From Cellvibrio polysaccharolyticus (lineage in GTDB: Bacteria; Pseudomonadota; Gammaproteobacteria; Pseudomonadales; Cellvibrionaceae), in NCBI RefSeq assembly GCF_015182315.1, contig NZ_PRDL01000001.1, positions 2,480,001-2,544,000 on the forward strand: a stretch of 64,000 nt of DNA, written 5' to 3'. Below, piece by piece: positions 33,505 to 43,484 of this stretch; positions within the stretch are counted from its first letter, which is position 1; each line of letters opens with the position of its first letter. A program made the translations under genes and the position numbers. The notes under the pieces are model-generated. The model did no database searches and had not been told where the DNA came from. It worked only from the letters and a program-made list of their open reading frames with translations.

Positions 33505-36426
33505 TTAAATAATCATAATGACACGAAGCGCATCCAGCCGCAGCGTAGCCTGGGAGAGATAAGCCAGGCTGTCGTCAAGCCGTTGTTGCAAATTATCAAT
33601 TTCCAATTGGCGCACGTTGGGGTTGACCAGCTGCAAGGCTTTCATACGCTCCAGCTCGGCAGTCAATTGCGCAGTAATGGAATCCTTTGCCGCCTGAATC
33701 AATTCGTGTTGTTTTGCTGCGGTTTTCTCTTCCGCTTGCGAGAGCATGGTTAACAAGGTAGGCCTGGCGTGACGCACAATGTCCCGAGCGTTATTACGGG
33801 GCACTTTTTGCAGCAGTTTGCTAATTTGCTCTACACCCAATACCGCCGCCAGATCCTTGCCATTATTATCCAGCAACACCCGCAACATGGATTGCGGCAT
33901 ATAGCGGAACAACTGCAAATGCGCCGGCGCACTGCAATGCAAAATAAACAGGGCTTCCAACATTAACGTGCCGGGTTTTAACGGAGGCAGTTTTAAGGTG
34001 CAAAAAGCAGTATTACCAAAATCGCTCAGTGTCACCAATTCCTGGGCGCCGCGAACCAGCGGATGCTCCCAAGTAAGATATTGCATATCTTCACGGGATA
34101 ACGCCTGGGTGCGATCAAAGGTGACGGTGACGCCGCCTTCGGGCAAACACGGGAAAGATGGCACCCGCATGTGATCGCCCGGATGCAACACCAGACTGCG
34201 CTCGCTATGACGCTCCGAGTCGACACCGAACGCATCAAATACCGCATCCAGGTAGTTGGACAAAACGGCGGGTTCAGCCGCTTGCAACGCATCCACCAAC
34301 TTTTCCGCCTGTTCGGGCTTGCAGGAGTTCAGCTCCAGCAAACGATCACGACCTTCCTGCATTTGCTGCACCAGCGATGCGCTGTGCACTGCGGCTTCTT
34401 TCAACAAGTTATTGAAGTCGCCATCATCGCGCTGAGTGAGTGCCTGCAAAAAGCGGTCACCAAAATGGGAAATCACCGCCTGACCAATGGCCGAGGTTTT
34501 TTCAAAGGCATTAAGCCCTTCATGGTACCAGGCTAGCAAACGTTGCTGCGCGGTGGCCTGATAAAAAGGAACATGGATATTGACGGTTTGGGTTTGACCA
34601 ATACGATCCAGACGGCCAATTCGCTGTTCGAGCAAATCCGGATTTATCGGCAGATCAAACATCACCAGGTCGTGGGCAAACTGAAAGTTGCGCCCTTCAC
34701 TGCCGATTTCAGAACACACCAGAACCTGCGCGCCCTCTTCCGTATCGGCAAAATAAGCTGCCGCGCGATCGCGTTCAATTAAATTCAGGCCTTCGTGGAA
34801 TACCGCCGACAATACGCCTTTTCTCAAACGCAGGTAGTCTTCCAGCGATTCAGCCGTTTGGGCTTTAGCACAGATGATCAATACTTTTTTGCGACGGTTT
34901 TGTTTCAACCATTCGCTCAACCAGGTTACACGCGGGTCAGCCAGCCACCAGGCTTCATCGGATTGCTGTTGCCAGAATTTTTCCGGGCGCAACACCTCAA
35001 TCAACTTTTCGCCATTAAGCGCTTCGCGCTGCTCTTCAGTCAGCTCAATTTCATGAGCATGCAATTGGCGGTCGGGAAAGCCGCTTACCGAGTTACGGGT
35101 ATTTCTGAACAACACGCGACCGGTGCCGTGACGATCCAGCAGCTCGGCAATCCAGCTGTCGATTTGTACGGAAAAATCACCGGCTTTTACCGCCGCAGGC
35201 GTTGCCGATGGCAACCAGGTAGCGAGTTGTTTTATCAAGGCATCGGGCAGCGAAGCTGCAGCAGAATCCTTGTGCGCCAGTAATTGCTGCACCAGGTTGT
35301 TCAGCGGCTGATAAGCCTGCTGTTCTTTAATAAAAGCCGGCAGATCGTAATAGCGATCCGGGTCTAACAAACGCAACCGGGCAAAATGACTCTCCAGCCC
35401 CAACTGCTCAGGCGTAGCGGTTAACAATAAAAGCCCCGGTGCCACCGCCGCCAGCGCTTCGATACAACGGTATTCATTGCTGACATTATTTTCGCTCCAC
35501 AACAAGTGGTGCGCTTCGTCAACCAGCAACATGTCCCAACCGGCGCTTACTGCTTGTTGCAAGCGCAATGGGTTGCCGGTCAGAAAATCCAGAGAGCAAA
35601 TTACCAATTGGGCGGATTCAAACGGGTTGTCATTGGTGACTTCGGACGCGCGCTCGTCATCATCTTCATCATGATAGTCAACCGAGATTTCGTCACTATC
35701 CAGCCCGGTCAGCGCCTGACAGCGCTTTTCATCAAGCAAGGTGAAGGCAAGATTGAAACGGCGCAGCATTTCCACCAGCCACTGGTGTTGCAAGCTGGCC
35801 GGCAGCACGATGAGCGCACGATTGACCTGACCGCTGATCAATTGTTGATGCAGAATCAAGCCGGCTTCGATGGTTTTACCCAAACCCACTTCATCGGCCA
35901 GCAAAACGCGCGGCGCGTGTCGTGAAGAAACTTCGCCGGCGATATAAAGCTGATGCGGCAGTAACTGCACCCGTGGCCCGGCGAGGCCATAGGCAAGTGA
36001 GTGTCGATGCTGATGCAAGTAATGAAGGGTTTGATAGCGCAGTGTGAAATGGCGGTGCTTGTCCAGCTGACCGGCAAACAAGCGGTCTTTAGGGGTAGAA
36101 AACTGTACAAAGCTGTCCAGTTCGAATTCCGGAATCGCCAACTCTTCACCGTCGGCAGTGGTGCCGAAATACAGCAGACAACCCTGTTGTTCAAGCACGC
36201 GGGTGATAGTGATGCCGGTGCCATTCTGGTGATTCACTTTTTCGCCAACCTGATAAACCACACGACTCACCGGGGCGTTGTCTACAGCGTAGGTACGGCG
36301 CTCGCCTGCTGCCGGAAAACTCAGCGTGAGCCGACGATTGGCCATGTCCAGCACAATCCCCAATCCCAGCTCGGCTTCAGATTCACTGATCCAACGTTGC
36401 CCAATAACAAATTGCGGTTTACTCAC
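33505..36426 (-). CDS. rapA: RNA polymerase-associated SNF2-type ATPase
   Basis: A 973-residue RapA (HepA), a Swi2/Snf2 ATPase that recycles stalled or post-termination RNA polymerase. A GTG start at 36426 with AAGG 8 bases upstream is favoured over the ATG at 36441. The N-terminal tandem Tudor-like part begins PQFVIGQRWISESEAELGLGIV. Walker A is LADEVGLGKTIEAGL (~170), DEAH is LLVDEAHHLLW (~290), and the helicase C-terminal half has RIGRLDRIGQ (~600). The C-terminal RapA-specific domain is present. The length matches E. coli (968). Confidence 0.96.
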   Translation of the reverse strand: MSKPQFVIGQRWISESEAELGLGIVLDMANRRLTLSFPAAGERRTYAVDNAPVSRVVYQVGEKVNHQNGTGITITRVLEQQGCLLYFGTTADGEELAIPEFELDSFVQFSTPKDRLFAGQLDKHRHFTLRYQTLHYLHQHRHSLAYGLAGPRVQLLPHQLYIAGEVSSRHAPRVLLADEVGLGKTIEAGLILHQQLISGQVNRALIVLPASLQHQWLVEMLRRFNLAFTLLDEKRCQALTGLDSDEISVDYHDEDDDERASEVTNDNPFESAQLVICSLDFLTGNPLRLQQAVSAGWDMLLVDEAHHLLWSENNVSNEYRCIEALAAVAPGLLLLTATPEQLGLESHFARLRLLDPDRYYDLPAFIKEQQAYQPLNNLVQQLLAHKDSAAASLPDALIKQLATWLPSATPAAVKAGDFSVQIDSWIAELLDRHGTGRVLFRNTRNSVSGFPDRQLHAHEIELTEEQREALNGEKLIEVLRPEKFWQQQSDEAWWLADPRVTWLSEWLKQNRRKKVLIICAKAQTAESLEDYLRLRKGVLSAVFHEGLNLIERDRAAAYFADTEEGAQVLVCSEIGSEGRNFQFAHDLVMFDLPINPDLLEQRIGRLDRIGQTQTVNIHVPFYQATAQQRLLAWYHEGLNAFEKTSAIGQAVISHFGDRFLQALTQRDDGDFNNLLKEAAVHSASLVQQMQEGRDRLLELNSCKPEQAEKLVDALQAAEPAVLSNYLDAVFDAFGVDSERHSERSLVLHPGDHMRVPSFPCLPEGGVTVTFDRTQALSREDMQYLTWEHPLVRGAQELVTLSDFGNTAFCTLKLPPLKPGTLMLEALFILHCSAPAHLQLFRYMPQSMLRVLLDNNGKDLAAVLGVEQISKLLQKVPRNNARDIVRHARPTLLTMLSQAEEKTAAKQHELIQAAKDSITAQLTAELERMKALQLVNPNVRQLEIDNLQQRLDDSLAYLSQATLRLDALRVIMII

Positions 36427-36597
36427 TTGATTACCTTTCACTCATCAAAATCCGGGGGCGCATGATACTGTGTATGGCCGTCAATGCCAAAGCCGACGGT
36501 AACACCCATGAGAATTGGGATGCAGGATGTTCAGCCATTGGTTAAAATTCGCCACTTGCTGTTTTCTATCGCCAACCTCCTGCAATAAGGTTTGTAC

Positions 36598-37512
36598 ATG
36601 TCTGTATTGTCTTCGGCGACACTCGCCCTGATTGAACAATCTCCATTTCTGCAACTGGTTTCCAGCCGCGATCGCTACCCGGCAGCGCCGGGCGAAGGTT
36701 TGCCACTACTGGAGGTTAAAACGTCTGCGTTTGAAGCGGTAATCGCCTTTCAGGGCGCGCACTTGCTGTCATTTGTTCCGACCAGGGGCGAGGATTTACT
36801 GTGGTTGAGCCCCAACTGCAATTTCTCGGAAGGTGCTGCGCTGCGCGGTGGCGTTCCGGTTTGCCTTCCCTGGTTTGGCCCTCACGAAACCGACAGCCAG
36901 GCCGCCAAACACGGCTTTGCTCGCAATAACGTATGGCAACTGACCTCAGCCAGCACCTCCACAGACAACACCGTTGAGTTGCTGTTCAGCTTTGCGAGTC
37001 AAAATCACCCGCTGTTTCCCCAGGCATTTTCGGCAAGCCTGCGCTTTTCATTGGGCGCATCGGCCAAACTGGAATTGACGGTCAACAACGACAGCGAAAA
37101 TGACTTCACTACCAGCTGGGCACTACACAGCTACCACCCGGTGAGCAATCTGGCGGCAGTAGAAATCCCGGTTCTGGCCGGAAAAACCTACCTGGACAAT
37201 CTCGAAAAACACGCCAGCAAGCAACAACATGGCCCGCTGCAATTCCACGGCGAAGTAGATCGCGTATTCCCGGCGGTTAGCGAAAGTCTGGTTATTGAAA
37301 ACTCCCAACCACGCATCCGCATTGATCACCACAACGCCCCCAGCGTGGTCACCTGGAACCCGGGCGCTGCCAACGCTGCCAACATTGCCGATATCGGCGC
37401 CGGCCAGGAACAACACTATATCTGCATGGAACGCGGTGCCGTACTGACCGAAAAATGGACAGTGCCCGCTGGAAAATCCGTCAGTGGCTGGTTGGAAATT
37501 ACAAAACTCTGA
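36598..37512 (+). CDS. yeaD: Glucose-6-phosphate 1-epimerase (D-hexose-6-phosphate mutarotase)
   Basis: A 304-residue aldose-1-epimerase-fold protein of the YeaD family. The ATG at 36598 follows AGG at a normal distance. Conserved active-site segments are GAHLLSFVP, LWLSP, RGGVPVCLPWFGPH, the His in ALHSYHPVSN and the catalytic Glu region near IGAGQEQHYICMERGAV. It interconverts alpha and beta anomers of hexose 6-phosphates in the cytoplasm. It is preceded by the divergent rapA. Confidence 0.92.
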   Translation: MSVLSSATLALIEQSPFLQLVSSRDRYPAAPGEGLPLLEVKTSAFEAVIAFQGAHLLSFVPTRGEDLLWLSPNCNFSEGAALRGGVPVCLPWFGPHETDSQAAKHGFARNNVWQLTSASTSTDNTVELLFSFASQNHPLFPQAFSASLRFSLGASAKLELTVNNDSENDFTTSWALHSYHPVSNLAAVEIPVLAGKTYLDNLEKHASKQQHGPLQFHGEVDRVFPAVSESLVIENSQPRIRIDHHNAPSVVTWNPGAANAANIADIGAGQEQHYICMERGAVLTEKWTVPAGKSVSGWLEITKL

Positions 37513-37659
37513 CGGATTTTATTAAATTGTGGGCATAGTCTTTAACAGCAGGTAATTCAATAACGGGTTGATCAGGAGCCTCGAAAAAGAGGCTCTTGTA
37601 ATTGGCAGCCTTAACAATAAAACGATCAACCGCCTGAACGACCCCTGGTGATTTTATCT

Positions 37660-39561
37660 ATGACGCAATCTCGACCTGGCAACGCTTATTTTCCGCACAT
37701 TGACGGGTTGCGAGGCGTTGCCATTCTGGCCGTTTTACTCTTTCACCTGGACATTGCCCTGTTTAGCGGCGGTTTTATCGGGGTTGATGTTTTTTTTGTC
37801 ATTAGCGGCTTTTTAATCACATCGCATATACGCAACCTGATAGAGAAAGATCGTTTTTCCCTGGCAGACTTTTACGTGCGCCGGGCGCGTCGACTGCTGC
37901 CCGCCTTACTTTTCACCCTTGCGCTAACATTGATAGCCGGCTGCATACTTTTTTCTGCATCACAACTGGAAGCGCTGGGAAATAGTGCTTTGCAGGCACT
38001 CTTCTCGGTCGCCAATATATTTCTCTGGTTAGAATCCGGTTATTTTGGTACTGACGCGGCAATGAAACCCTTGCTGCATATGTGGAGCCTTTCCGTTGAA
38101 GAGCAATTTTATCTGGTCTGGCCGTTCTATTTATTATTTTTCGCCAGGCGCTGGTCAATTGCGGTATTAATTATTCCCGGTGCCATTTCACTGGTTTGCG
38201 CCCAGTACTGGTTATTGCACGACAGCTCGATGGTTTTCTTTATGATGCCATTTCGAATTTGTGAATTTGCCCTTGGCGCGATGGCCTTTTATTTATATCA
38301 ATCACAAATAAAAACCCGGGCGCTACGGGAAGGCGTCTCACTTATTGCCCTGGCCCTGATTTTAACACCGGTATTTATTTACCAGAAAGACACACTATTC
38401 CCAGGCTTGAGCGCTATGATTCCGGCACTGGGAACCGCACTATTGATTCACTCAACGGCCAACACATCCACTGCAAGGCTACTTGGGAGCAGCCTGCCAC
38501 GCTTCACAGGACTGATTTCCTATTCCGCTTATTTATTGCATTGGCCATTGATCGTTATTTACAAGTACGCTTTTTTCCCGGTGCTCACATGGACCGCTCA
38601 ATTGTCGATTGCGGTATTAAGTTTCGGTGGCGGCTATTTGATGTACCGCTTTGTAGAAACACCTTTTCGAAAAAAATCCGGTCACCATTTCAAAATCTCA
38701 GGAAAAACGCTGGCGCTCACTCTGCTTCTGTCCGCCGGCATTATTACCGCAAGCAGCCTGATTATTATCCAGAGTGACGGTTGGCCCTCGCGGTTTGGTG
38801 CCAATCAGTTTACCCAGGAAAAAATCGAAGAAGGTATGGGTGATCGTTTCCGGCTTTTGTCCAGATTGTGCAAAACACGCGCATCGGATAACTGCCAAGT
38901 GCCCTCTCCCGATAAAACCAACAACGTTTTGATTATGGGAGACAGCCATGCTCCCGATGCCCTTAATATGTTTTTAACGGCATTTCCTGAAAAGCATTAT
39001 GTAATGGATACTTTGCCTGGCGGTTGTCCGCCGCTTATTGCCGAAGATCAGAGTCTGTTAAGCCCTCAACATCCTGATCGTCAAAAATGCATTGATCACA
39101 ACCGGAAAATACTGTCGGCTGATTATTTGAAAGATTTTGATCAGGTTATTATCAGTGTTTACTTTGATTGGTACCGGGCAGAAAATTTGGCCAAAACTCT
39201 TGAGGCAATTGAGGCGCTGTCGGATGCAAATATCATTGTGCTCGGCAATTACATCGTGCTGAACCGGGGCATGGCGGAGCTGGTTAACCAGCAAATAGAT
39301 ATTCGTCAATCGCAGGAATTTATCAAGAGCTTTGCCTTGTACGAACAGGAATTGAAAACCTTGCCGTCAGATCGGGTGGTATTTATCAGCAAAAAAGCAT
39401 TGTTGTGTGACGGCGATGATATTGGCAGTTGCCGACTGTTTTTTAACAACAAACCTTTCAGCTGGGATGAACATCACCTGAGCCTGCAAACCGGTATCTA
39501 TCTGGGCCAGAAACTCAAAGAACGATACCCTGAGTTTCCTGTGCCGGCCAGGCCACATTAA
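37660..39561 (+). CDS. OafA/YrhL-type acyltransferase with SGNH domain
   Basis: A 633-residue membrane protein. The start at 37660 gives MTQSRPGNAYFPHIDGLRG; a GTG at 37648 is an alternative. The N-terminal ~350 residues form the Acyl_transf_3 domain with about ten membrane helices: YFPHIDGLRGVAILAVLLFH, DVFFVISGFL, RRARRLLPALLFT and SVEEQFYLVWPF. The C-terminal periplasmic SGNH hydrolase-like domain (~390-630) has the Ser motif GDSHAPD and the Asp/His motif WDEHHLS, all intact. The family acetylates O-antigen or other surface glycans. No neighbouring polysaccharide genes exist, so the acceptor is unknown. Confidence 0.93.
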   Translation: MTQSRPGNAYFPHIDGLRGVAILAVLLFHLDIALFSGGFIGVDVFFVISGFLITSHIRNLIEKDRFSLADFYVRRARRLLPALLFTLALTLIAGCILFSASQLEALGNSALQALFSVANIFLWLESGYFGTDAAMKPLLHMWSLSVEEQFYLVWPFYLLFFARRWSIAVLIIPGAISLVCAQYWLLHDSSMVFFMMPFRICEFALGAMAFYLYQSQIKTRALREGVSLIALALILTPVFIYQKDTLFPGLSAMIPALGTALLIHSTANTSTARLLGSSLPRFTGLISYSAYLLHWPLIVIYKYAFFPVLTWTAQLSIAVLSFGGGYLMYRFVETPFRKKSGHHFKISGKTLALTLLLSAGIITASSLIIIQSDGWPSRFGANQFTQEKIEEGMGDRFRLLSRLCKTRASDNCQVPSPDKTNNVLIMGDSHAPDALNMFLTAFPEKHYVMDTLPGGCPPLIAEDQSLLSPQHPDRQKCIDHNRKILSADYLKDFDQVIISVYFDWYRAENLAKTLEAIEALSDANIIVLGNYIVLNRGMAELVNQQIDIRQSQEFIKSFALYEQELKTLPSDRVVFISKKALLCDGDDIGSCRLFFNNKPFSWDEHHLSLQTGIYLGQKLKERYPEFPVPARPH

Positions 39562-39692
39562 GCTGCCCTCCGAAAACACTTTCGCGCCTGGCGAGCTTTA
39601 AAATCGGGATATCCCAAGGCTTCACATTAGCCTGACAGATGAAACCCGTCGCCAGCGCCCTGGATTGCCATTCCCGTGATATCCCTCACTGC

Positions 39693-39740
39693 ATCCGGCC
39701 GGGCCCCGCCGGATTTTTAACACCGGGAGCCCCCGGTTTT
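39693..39740 (+). terminator. Tandem terminators downstream of the acyltransferase
   Basis: ATCCGGC (39693-39699) pairs with GCCGGAT (39708-39714), followed by a T-run. A second hairpin, CCGGG/CCCGG (about 39724-39737) followed by TTTT, lies just after. They sit ~130 bp past the acyltransferase stop. Confidence 0.75.
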
Positions 39741-39874
39741 CCCTGCCAATTCCAACCAGCGACCACAGCAAGAAAGTCGGGATTCCTTAATGAGGAACGG
39801 CTACTGAAGTGCTGACTTCGAGTAACCATTCCAGGCATTTTCCATCAAGGAAAATATGTTTCATGCGACAAAAA

Positions 39875-39888
39875 TGTAAACGGTTACT
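39875..39888. promoter_or_regulatory. LacI-type operator, distal copy
   Basis: TGTAAACGGTTACT matches the LacI-family palindrome TGTAANCGNTTACA with one mismatch at the last base. It lies 407 bp before the receptor ATG and 185 bp from the proximal operator, so looping repression is conceivable. Confidence 0.65.
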
Positions 39889-40059
39889 TAATATCATGCG
39901 ATATTTGAGATTTTCAATGGCAGTAAGCCCTAAAATAGTCCACCACTAAAAAACAATTAAGTTACTGATAATAAACAATAATAGATATTTATTAGCCCCA
40001 AGCCGTATTGCATTGCCAACACTTCTTTAAAAATTTTAACCTTTTTCACGTAAAACGGT

Positions 40060-40073
40060 TGTAAACGATTACA
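40060..40073. promoter_or_regulatory. LacI-type operator, proximal copy
   Basis: TGTAAACGATTACA is a perfect match to TGTAANCGNTTACA, the palindrome bound by many sugar-responsive LacI/PurR/CcpA-type regulators. It is 222 bp before the receptor ATG. No lacI-family gene lies in the window, so the regulator acts in trans. Confidence 0.8.
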
Positions 40074-40294
40074 TAATCTAACATTATTACGCCCGTTTCT
40101 GGATTTCAGCATCCAACAACATAAAAGCAATAAGCGATAAGTAATAAACAAAGGTGTTCCGCCTATTCATTGAGTAACCACATTCCATTGACGGGTCGTC
40201 CCTGCTGGCAATCATCCTGCTGTTTTTCCGCAGCGATAAGGCTGATCGGGGTTGTCTGTGACATGTTATGGGGTTCAACCATTACGAGGATTTC

Positions 40295-43200
40295 ATGGGC
40301 TCTCCACATTTTAAAAAAACCATTTTGTCATCTTGTGTCGCTGCTTTGTCGGTAGCGGTATTGGCCAGCCCGGCAATTGCGCAGAACGCAGGTGTGGACG
40401 GGGGCTCGGTTGAAGAAATCGTAGTTACCGGTATTCGCGGCTCGCAGAAAGCGGCTGTAGATGTAAAGCGTAATTCTGCTGTGATTGTGGATTCAATCGT
40501 TGCGGAAGATATCGGGAAATTACCCGACGTAACCATCGCCGACTCCTTGCAGCGTGTATCCGGCGTGCAAATTGACCGCGAAGCCGGTGAAGGCTCAAGC
40601 CTGAACGTGCGCGGTATGCCGCAGGTACTGACTACATTAAATGGAGAAGCTTTCCTTAGCCCATGGTCCCTTACCAAGGTTAGCGCTAACTACTCCGACA
40701 TCCCTGCCTCCATGGTTGCCGGCGTAGACGTTATTAAATCCCAGTCTGCATCCACTGCTGCGGGCGGTATTTCCGGTGTAATTGATCTGAAAACCCGCCG
40801 CGCTCTGGATATGGAACAGGGTTGGACTGGCACCGCTGCACTGGAAACCTCTGAAGGCTCCATTACCAAAGATGCCAACCACGACGTTAATGCTTTCGTA
40901 GCCTGGAATAATGGCGACCTCGGCTTCACCTTTGGCGCATTCAGCTCGCTGACCAACGCAGCCAACTATCAAATGTACGAAGACTCACGTCTGGGCTTCG
41001 TGAACGCCGGTGGCGACCCGCTGGATTTGAATGGCGACGGCAACACCACTACTGACCGCTATCTGGTACCGGCAGGTTATGGCGTAAAAGCTTATGTAAT
41101 GGAGCGTGAGCGCGAAGGCTTTGCCACCTCGTTCCAATCCCGCCTGAGTGATTCATTAACATTCACCGGTGAAGTTTTTTACACCAAAATGGACCAATAC
41201 GATCGTGGTGTAGAAACACAATTTAATGGTAGCCGCGACTCCAACTATGATGTGTTGCGTCCAGGGTCTGTCACTACCAAAGAGACTGTAGTGCGCGGCA
41301 CTGGCAATACACCGGATCGGGTAATCAACTCGCTGCAAGTCGCTGTCGTTGAAGCGCCGGATTTCCAGGCAACTACCAAAAGCAAACAAAACCACACTGA
41401 CGCAATCAACAGCAACTTCGAATTGGCGTTTGATTCAGGCGAAGCCTTCAAAGGTTCTGTGCGCTATATCCACGCTGAAGCGAACAGAAAATCGGAAGAA
41501 GCCAGTTTTCAACAAGGTACACCTGCCTGGTATTGGATTGATGCCGATAACGATGGCGTAAATGATCCACGCGATCCTTTCCTGGTCACTGTGGATTACA
41601 CCAAAGAATATCCAACCTTTACGTATGGCGATGATTTGTCCAGCATCGACCGTTTGAATTTGTTCCAGGCAGCTGCCTTTGAACAAAAAGACGAAGCGAC
41701 CATGGATGTATTGCGCGCTGACGGCTCCTATGAATTTGAAGTTGCTGACTTCAAATCGTTTGATTTCGGTGTGCGCGTGGATCGTCGCGATGTAAAAACT
41801 ACCAAATCCGACTATATGACCCCCACTGGCCGTTACTCAACCTGGGCAGACCCGGCCGTTCCTGAAGAACTGCAATTCAAGGAATTGCCAGGCGATTATG
41901 TATGGCAACGCTACCCGGATTGGTACGACTTCAAAGGCAATGCTGACATGGGGCAAGCACCCTTCGACAACTTGAAATCCCAGCTGATTTCCTACAACGA
42001 TTTCGGTCCGTTTAACGGCTTTGAATCAGGTGTGGCGGCGTTGAATCCAAAGTCTCTGGATAACGTCAATGGCTTTATGAATTCACTTTACCCTGGCGCC
42101 ACCAAATTTGCCGACCCGGCAAAGGCTTACTCGGTTGTTGAAGATTCTGCGTCGATCTATTTCCAGGGCAACTTTGAAAATGACCAGGGTCTGTTTGGTA
42201 TTCCTTATGCCGGTAACCTCGGTTTAAGAGTTGTTGAGACCAAGCGTGAAGTGGTAAACAGCACTTACGCTGCTGGTGCCGTTCCAGCACCAGGCAGCTA
42301 CTACGGTGGTGGTGCAGAAGCTGCAATGGGCAAACCACCAGCCGGCTGGCAGGTAATGTATAAGCAGCTGGGTACAAAGACTACGAAAACATCCTTCACC
42401 GATGTTTTGCCAGCGGCGAACATCAGCTTCTTCCCAACGGATGATGTGATTGTGCGTTTCGGCTACAACAAAACCATGAGTCAAAACGACCTGGTTAACG
42501 TTGGCGAAGACGAAGTTCTCTGGTATCAGGAATACAAGGTTTATACCCCGGACGGTACGCGTGAAGATGCCGAAGGCAAATACAACGTAGTGACCAGCCC
42601 GGGCGGTGGTAACCACCAGGGTAATCCGAATGTTAAACCCTGGCGCGCGGACAACTGGAACGCCTCTGCCGAATGGTATTTTGCAGAAGGCAGCATTCTG
42701 GGCATAGGTGTGTTCCTGATTCAGGTAGATACCGCGACTGAAACCTTGCAGGAAGCGCGCACCTATCCGGATTCCGACGGCGTGGTTCGCCGTACCGCTA
42801 ACGTGTGGACGACCCAGAACGTATCGGCCTCTGACCTCGCCGGTTTCGAAGTGGGCTACAAGCAATCCTTTGATTTCCTGCCGGGCATCTTCGGTAATAC
42901 CGGTGTTGAATTTAACTACACCTATTCCGATAGTGACTCGGGCGATGAAGATCTGGAAGGCAAAAGCTTCCCGCTGCAATCCAACTCGGAGCATCAGTAC
43001 AACGCCATATTGTGGTACCAGGGTGAAAAACTCAGCTCGCGTATTGCTTACAACTGGCGCAGCGATATTTTCCAGGGTCGTGTTGGCTTGAACACCAACG
43101 AAGCCCCCATCAGTATGGGTAACTGGACTGAAGCAGCAGGCTATCTGGACGTGTCCGTTAACTATGATGTTATCGACAACGTAACGGTGTATGTTCAAGG

Positions 43201-43312
43201 TACCAACCTGACAGAAACCAACTATCGCAACTACGCACAATTCGAGAATCAGTTCCACTCGTTATCTGTGCAGGAGCGCCGGATTGCTGCCGGTATTCGT
43301 GTACGTCTGTAA
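40295..43312 (+). CDS. TonB-dependent receptor, carbohydrate-uptake type (TIGR01782-like)
   Basis: A 1005-residue outer-membrane receptor. GAGG at 5 bases favours the ATG at 40295. The signal peptide ends near SPAIAQ. The plug (GSVEEIVVTGIRGSQKAAVDVKR..., IVAEDIGKLPDVTIADSLQRVSGVQIDR, VIKSQSASTAAGGISGVIDLKTR, here cited in parts) has the pattern of the long receptors of polysaccharide-degrading Alteromonadales, Cellvibrionales and Caulobacter. The barrel ends in AAGIRVRL. The LacI-type operators upstream support a sugar substrate, but which one cannot be read from the sequence. No glycoside hydrolase is adjacent. Confidence 0.92.
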   Translation: MGSPHFKKTILSSCVAALSVAVLASPAIAQNAGVDGGSVEEIVVTGIRGSQKAAVDVKRNSAVIVDSIVAEDIGKLPDVTIADSLQRVSGVQIDREAGEGSSLNVRGMPQVLTTLNGEAFLSPWSLTKVSANYSDIPASMVAGVDVIKSQSASTAAGGISGVIDLKTRRALDMEQGWTGTAALETSEGSITKDANHDVNAFVAWNNGDLGFTFGAFSSLTNAANYQMYEDSRLGFVNAGGDPLDLNGDGNTTTDRYLVPAGYGVKAYVMEREREGFATSFQSRLSDSLTFTGEVFYTKMDQYDRGVETQFNGSRDSNYDVLRPGSVTTKETVVRGTGNTPDRVINSLQVAVVEAPDFQATTKSKQNHTDAINSNFELAFDSGEAFKGSVRYIHAEANRKSEEASFQQGTPAWYWIDADNDGVNDPRDPFLVTVDYTKEYPTFTYGDDLSSIDRLNLFQAAAFEQKDEATMDVLRADGSYEFEVADFKSFDFGVRVDRRDVKTTKSDYMTPTGRYSTWADPAVPEELQFKELPGDYVWQRYPDWYDFKGNADMGQAPFDNLKSQLISYNDFGPFNGFESGVAALNPKSLDNVNGFMNSLYPGATKFADPAKAYSVVEDSASIYFQGNFENDQGLFGIPYAGNLGLRVVETKREVVNSTYAAGAVPAPGSYYGGGAEAAMGKPPAGWQVMYKQLGTKTTKTSFTDVLPAANISFFPTDDVIVRFGYNKTMSQNDLVNVGEDEVLWYQEYKVYTPDGTREDAEGKYNVVTSPGGGNHQGNPNVKPWRADNWNASAEWYFAEGSILGIGVFLIQVDTATETLQEARTYPDSDGVVRRTANVWTTQNVSASDLAGFEVGYKQSFDFLPGIFGNTGVEFNYTYSDSDSGDEDLEGKSFPLQSNSEHQYNAILWYQGEKLSSRIAYNWRSDIFQGRVGLNTNEAPISMGNWTEAAGYLDVSVNYDVIDNVTVYVQGTNLTETNYRNYAQFENQFHSLSVQERRIAAGIRVRL

Positions 43313-43349
43313 TCTACTCGCTTGATGGCCGGCGCTTGCCGGTGACGAC

Positions 43350-43385
43350 AAAAAACCCCGCTCGATAAATTCGAGCGGGGTTTTT
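43350..43385 (+). terminator. Strong terminator of the TonB receptor
   Basis: AAAAACCCCGCTCGA and TCGAGCGGGGTTTTT form a long perfect stem with a 5-6 base loop and T-tract, 38 bp after the receptor stop. Confidence 0.95.
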
Positions 43386-43413
43386 ATTTACGTAAAAAAT
43401 TTAATCCAATAAA

Positions 43414-43443
43414 AAAGCCCTTGCTTTGCGAGCAAGGGCTTTC
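43414..43443 (-). terminator. Terminator of mdh
   Basis: AAAGCCCTTGCT and AGCAAGGGCTTT pair around TTTGCG; on the minus strand the stem is followed by TTTTATT. An extra hairpin, ACTCTCTC/GAGAGAGT (43451-43470), stands between it and the mdh stop. Confidence 0.92.
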
Positions 43444-43484
43444 CCGGAAACCACTCTCTCAAGGAGAGAGTTTATTCAGAAGAC

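Noticed and set aside
37576..37595. Hairpin GAGCCTC/GAGGCTC after the mutarotase gene
   Set aside because: Short stem without a clear T-tract, so I do not list it as a terminator.
42224..43258. Minus-strand frame of 344 codons inside the TonB receptor at 40295
   Set aside because: Antisense of a strongly supported receptor, with no ribosome site or recognisable domain.
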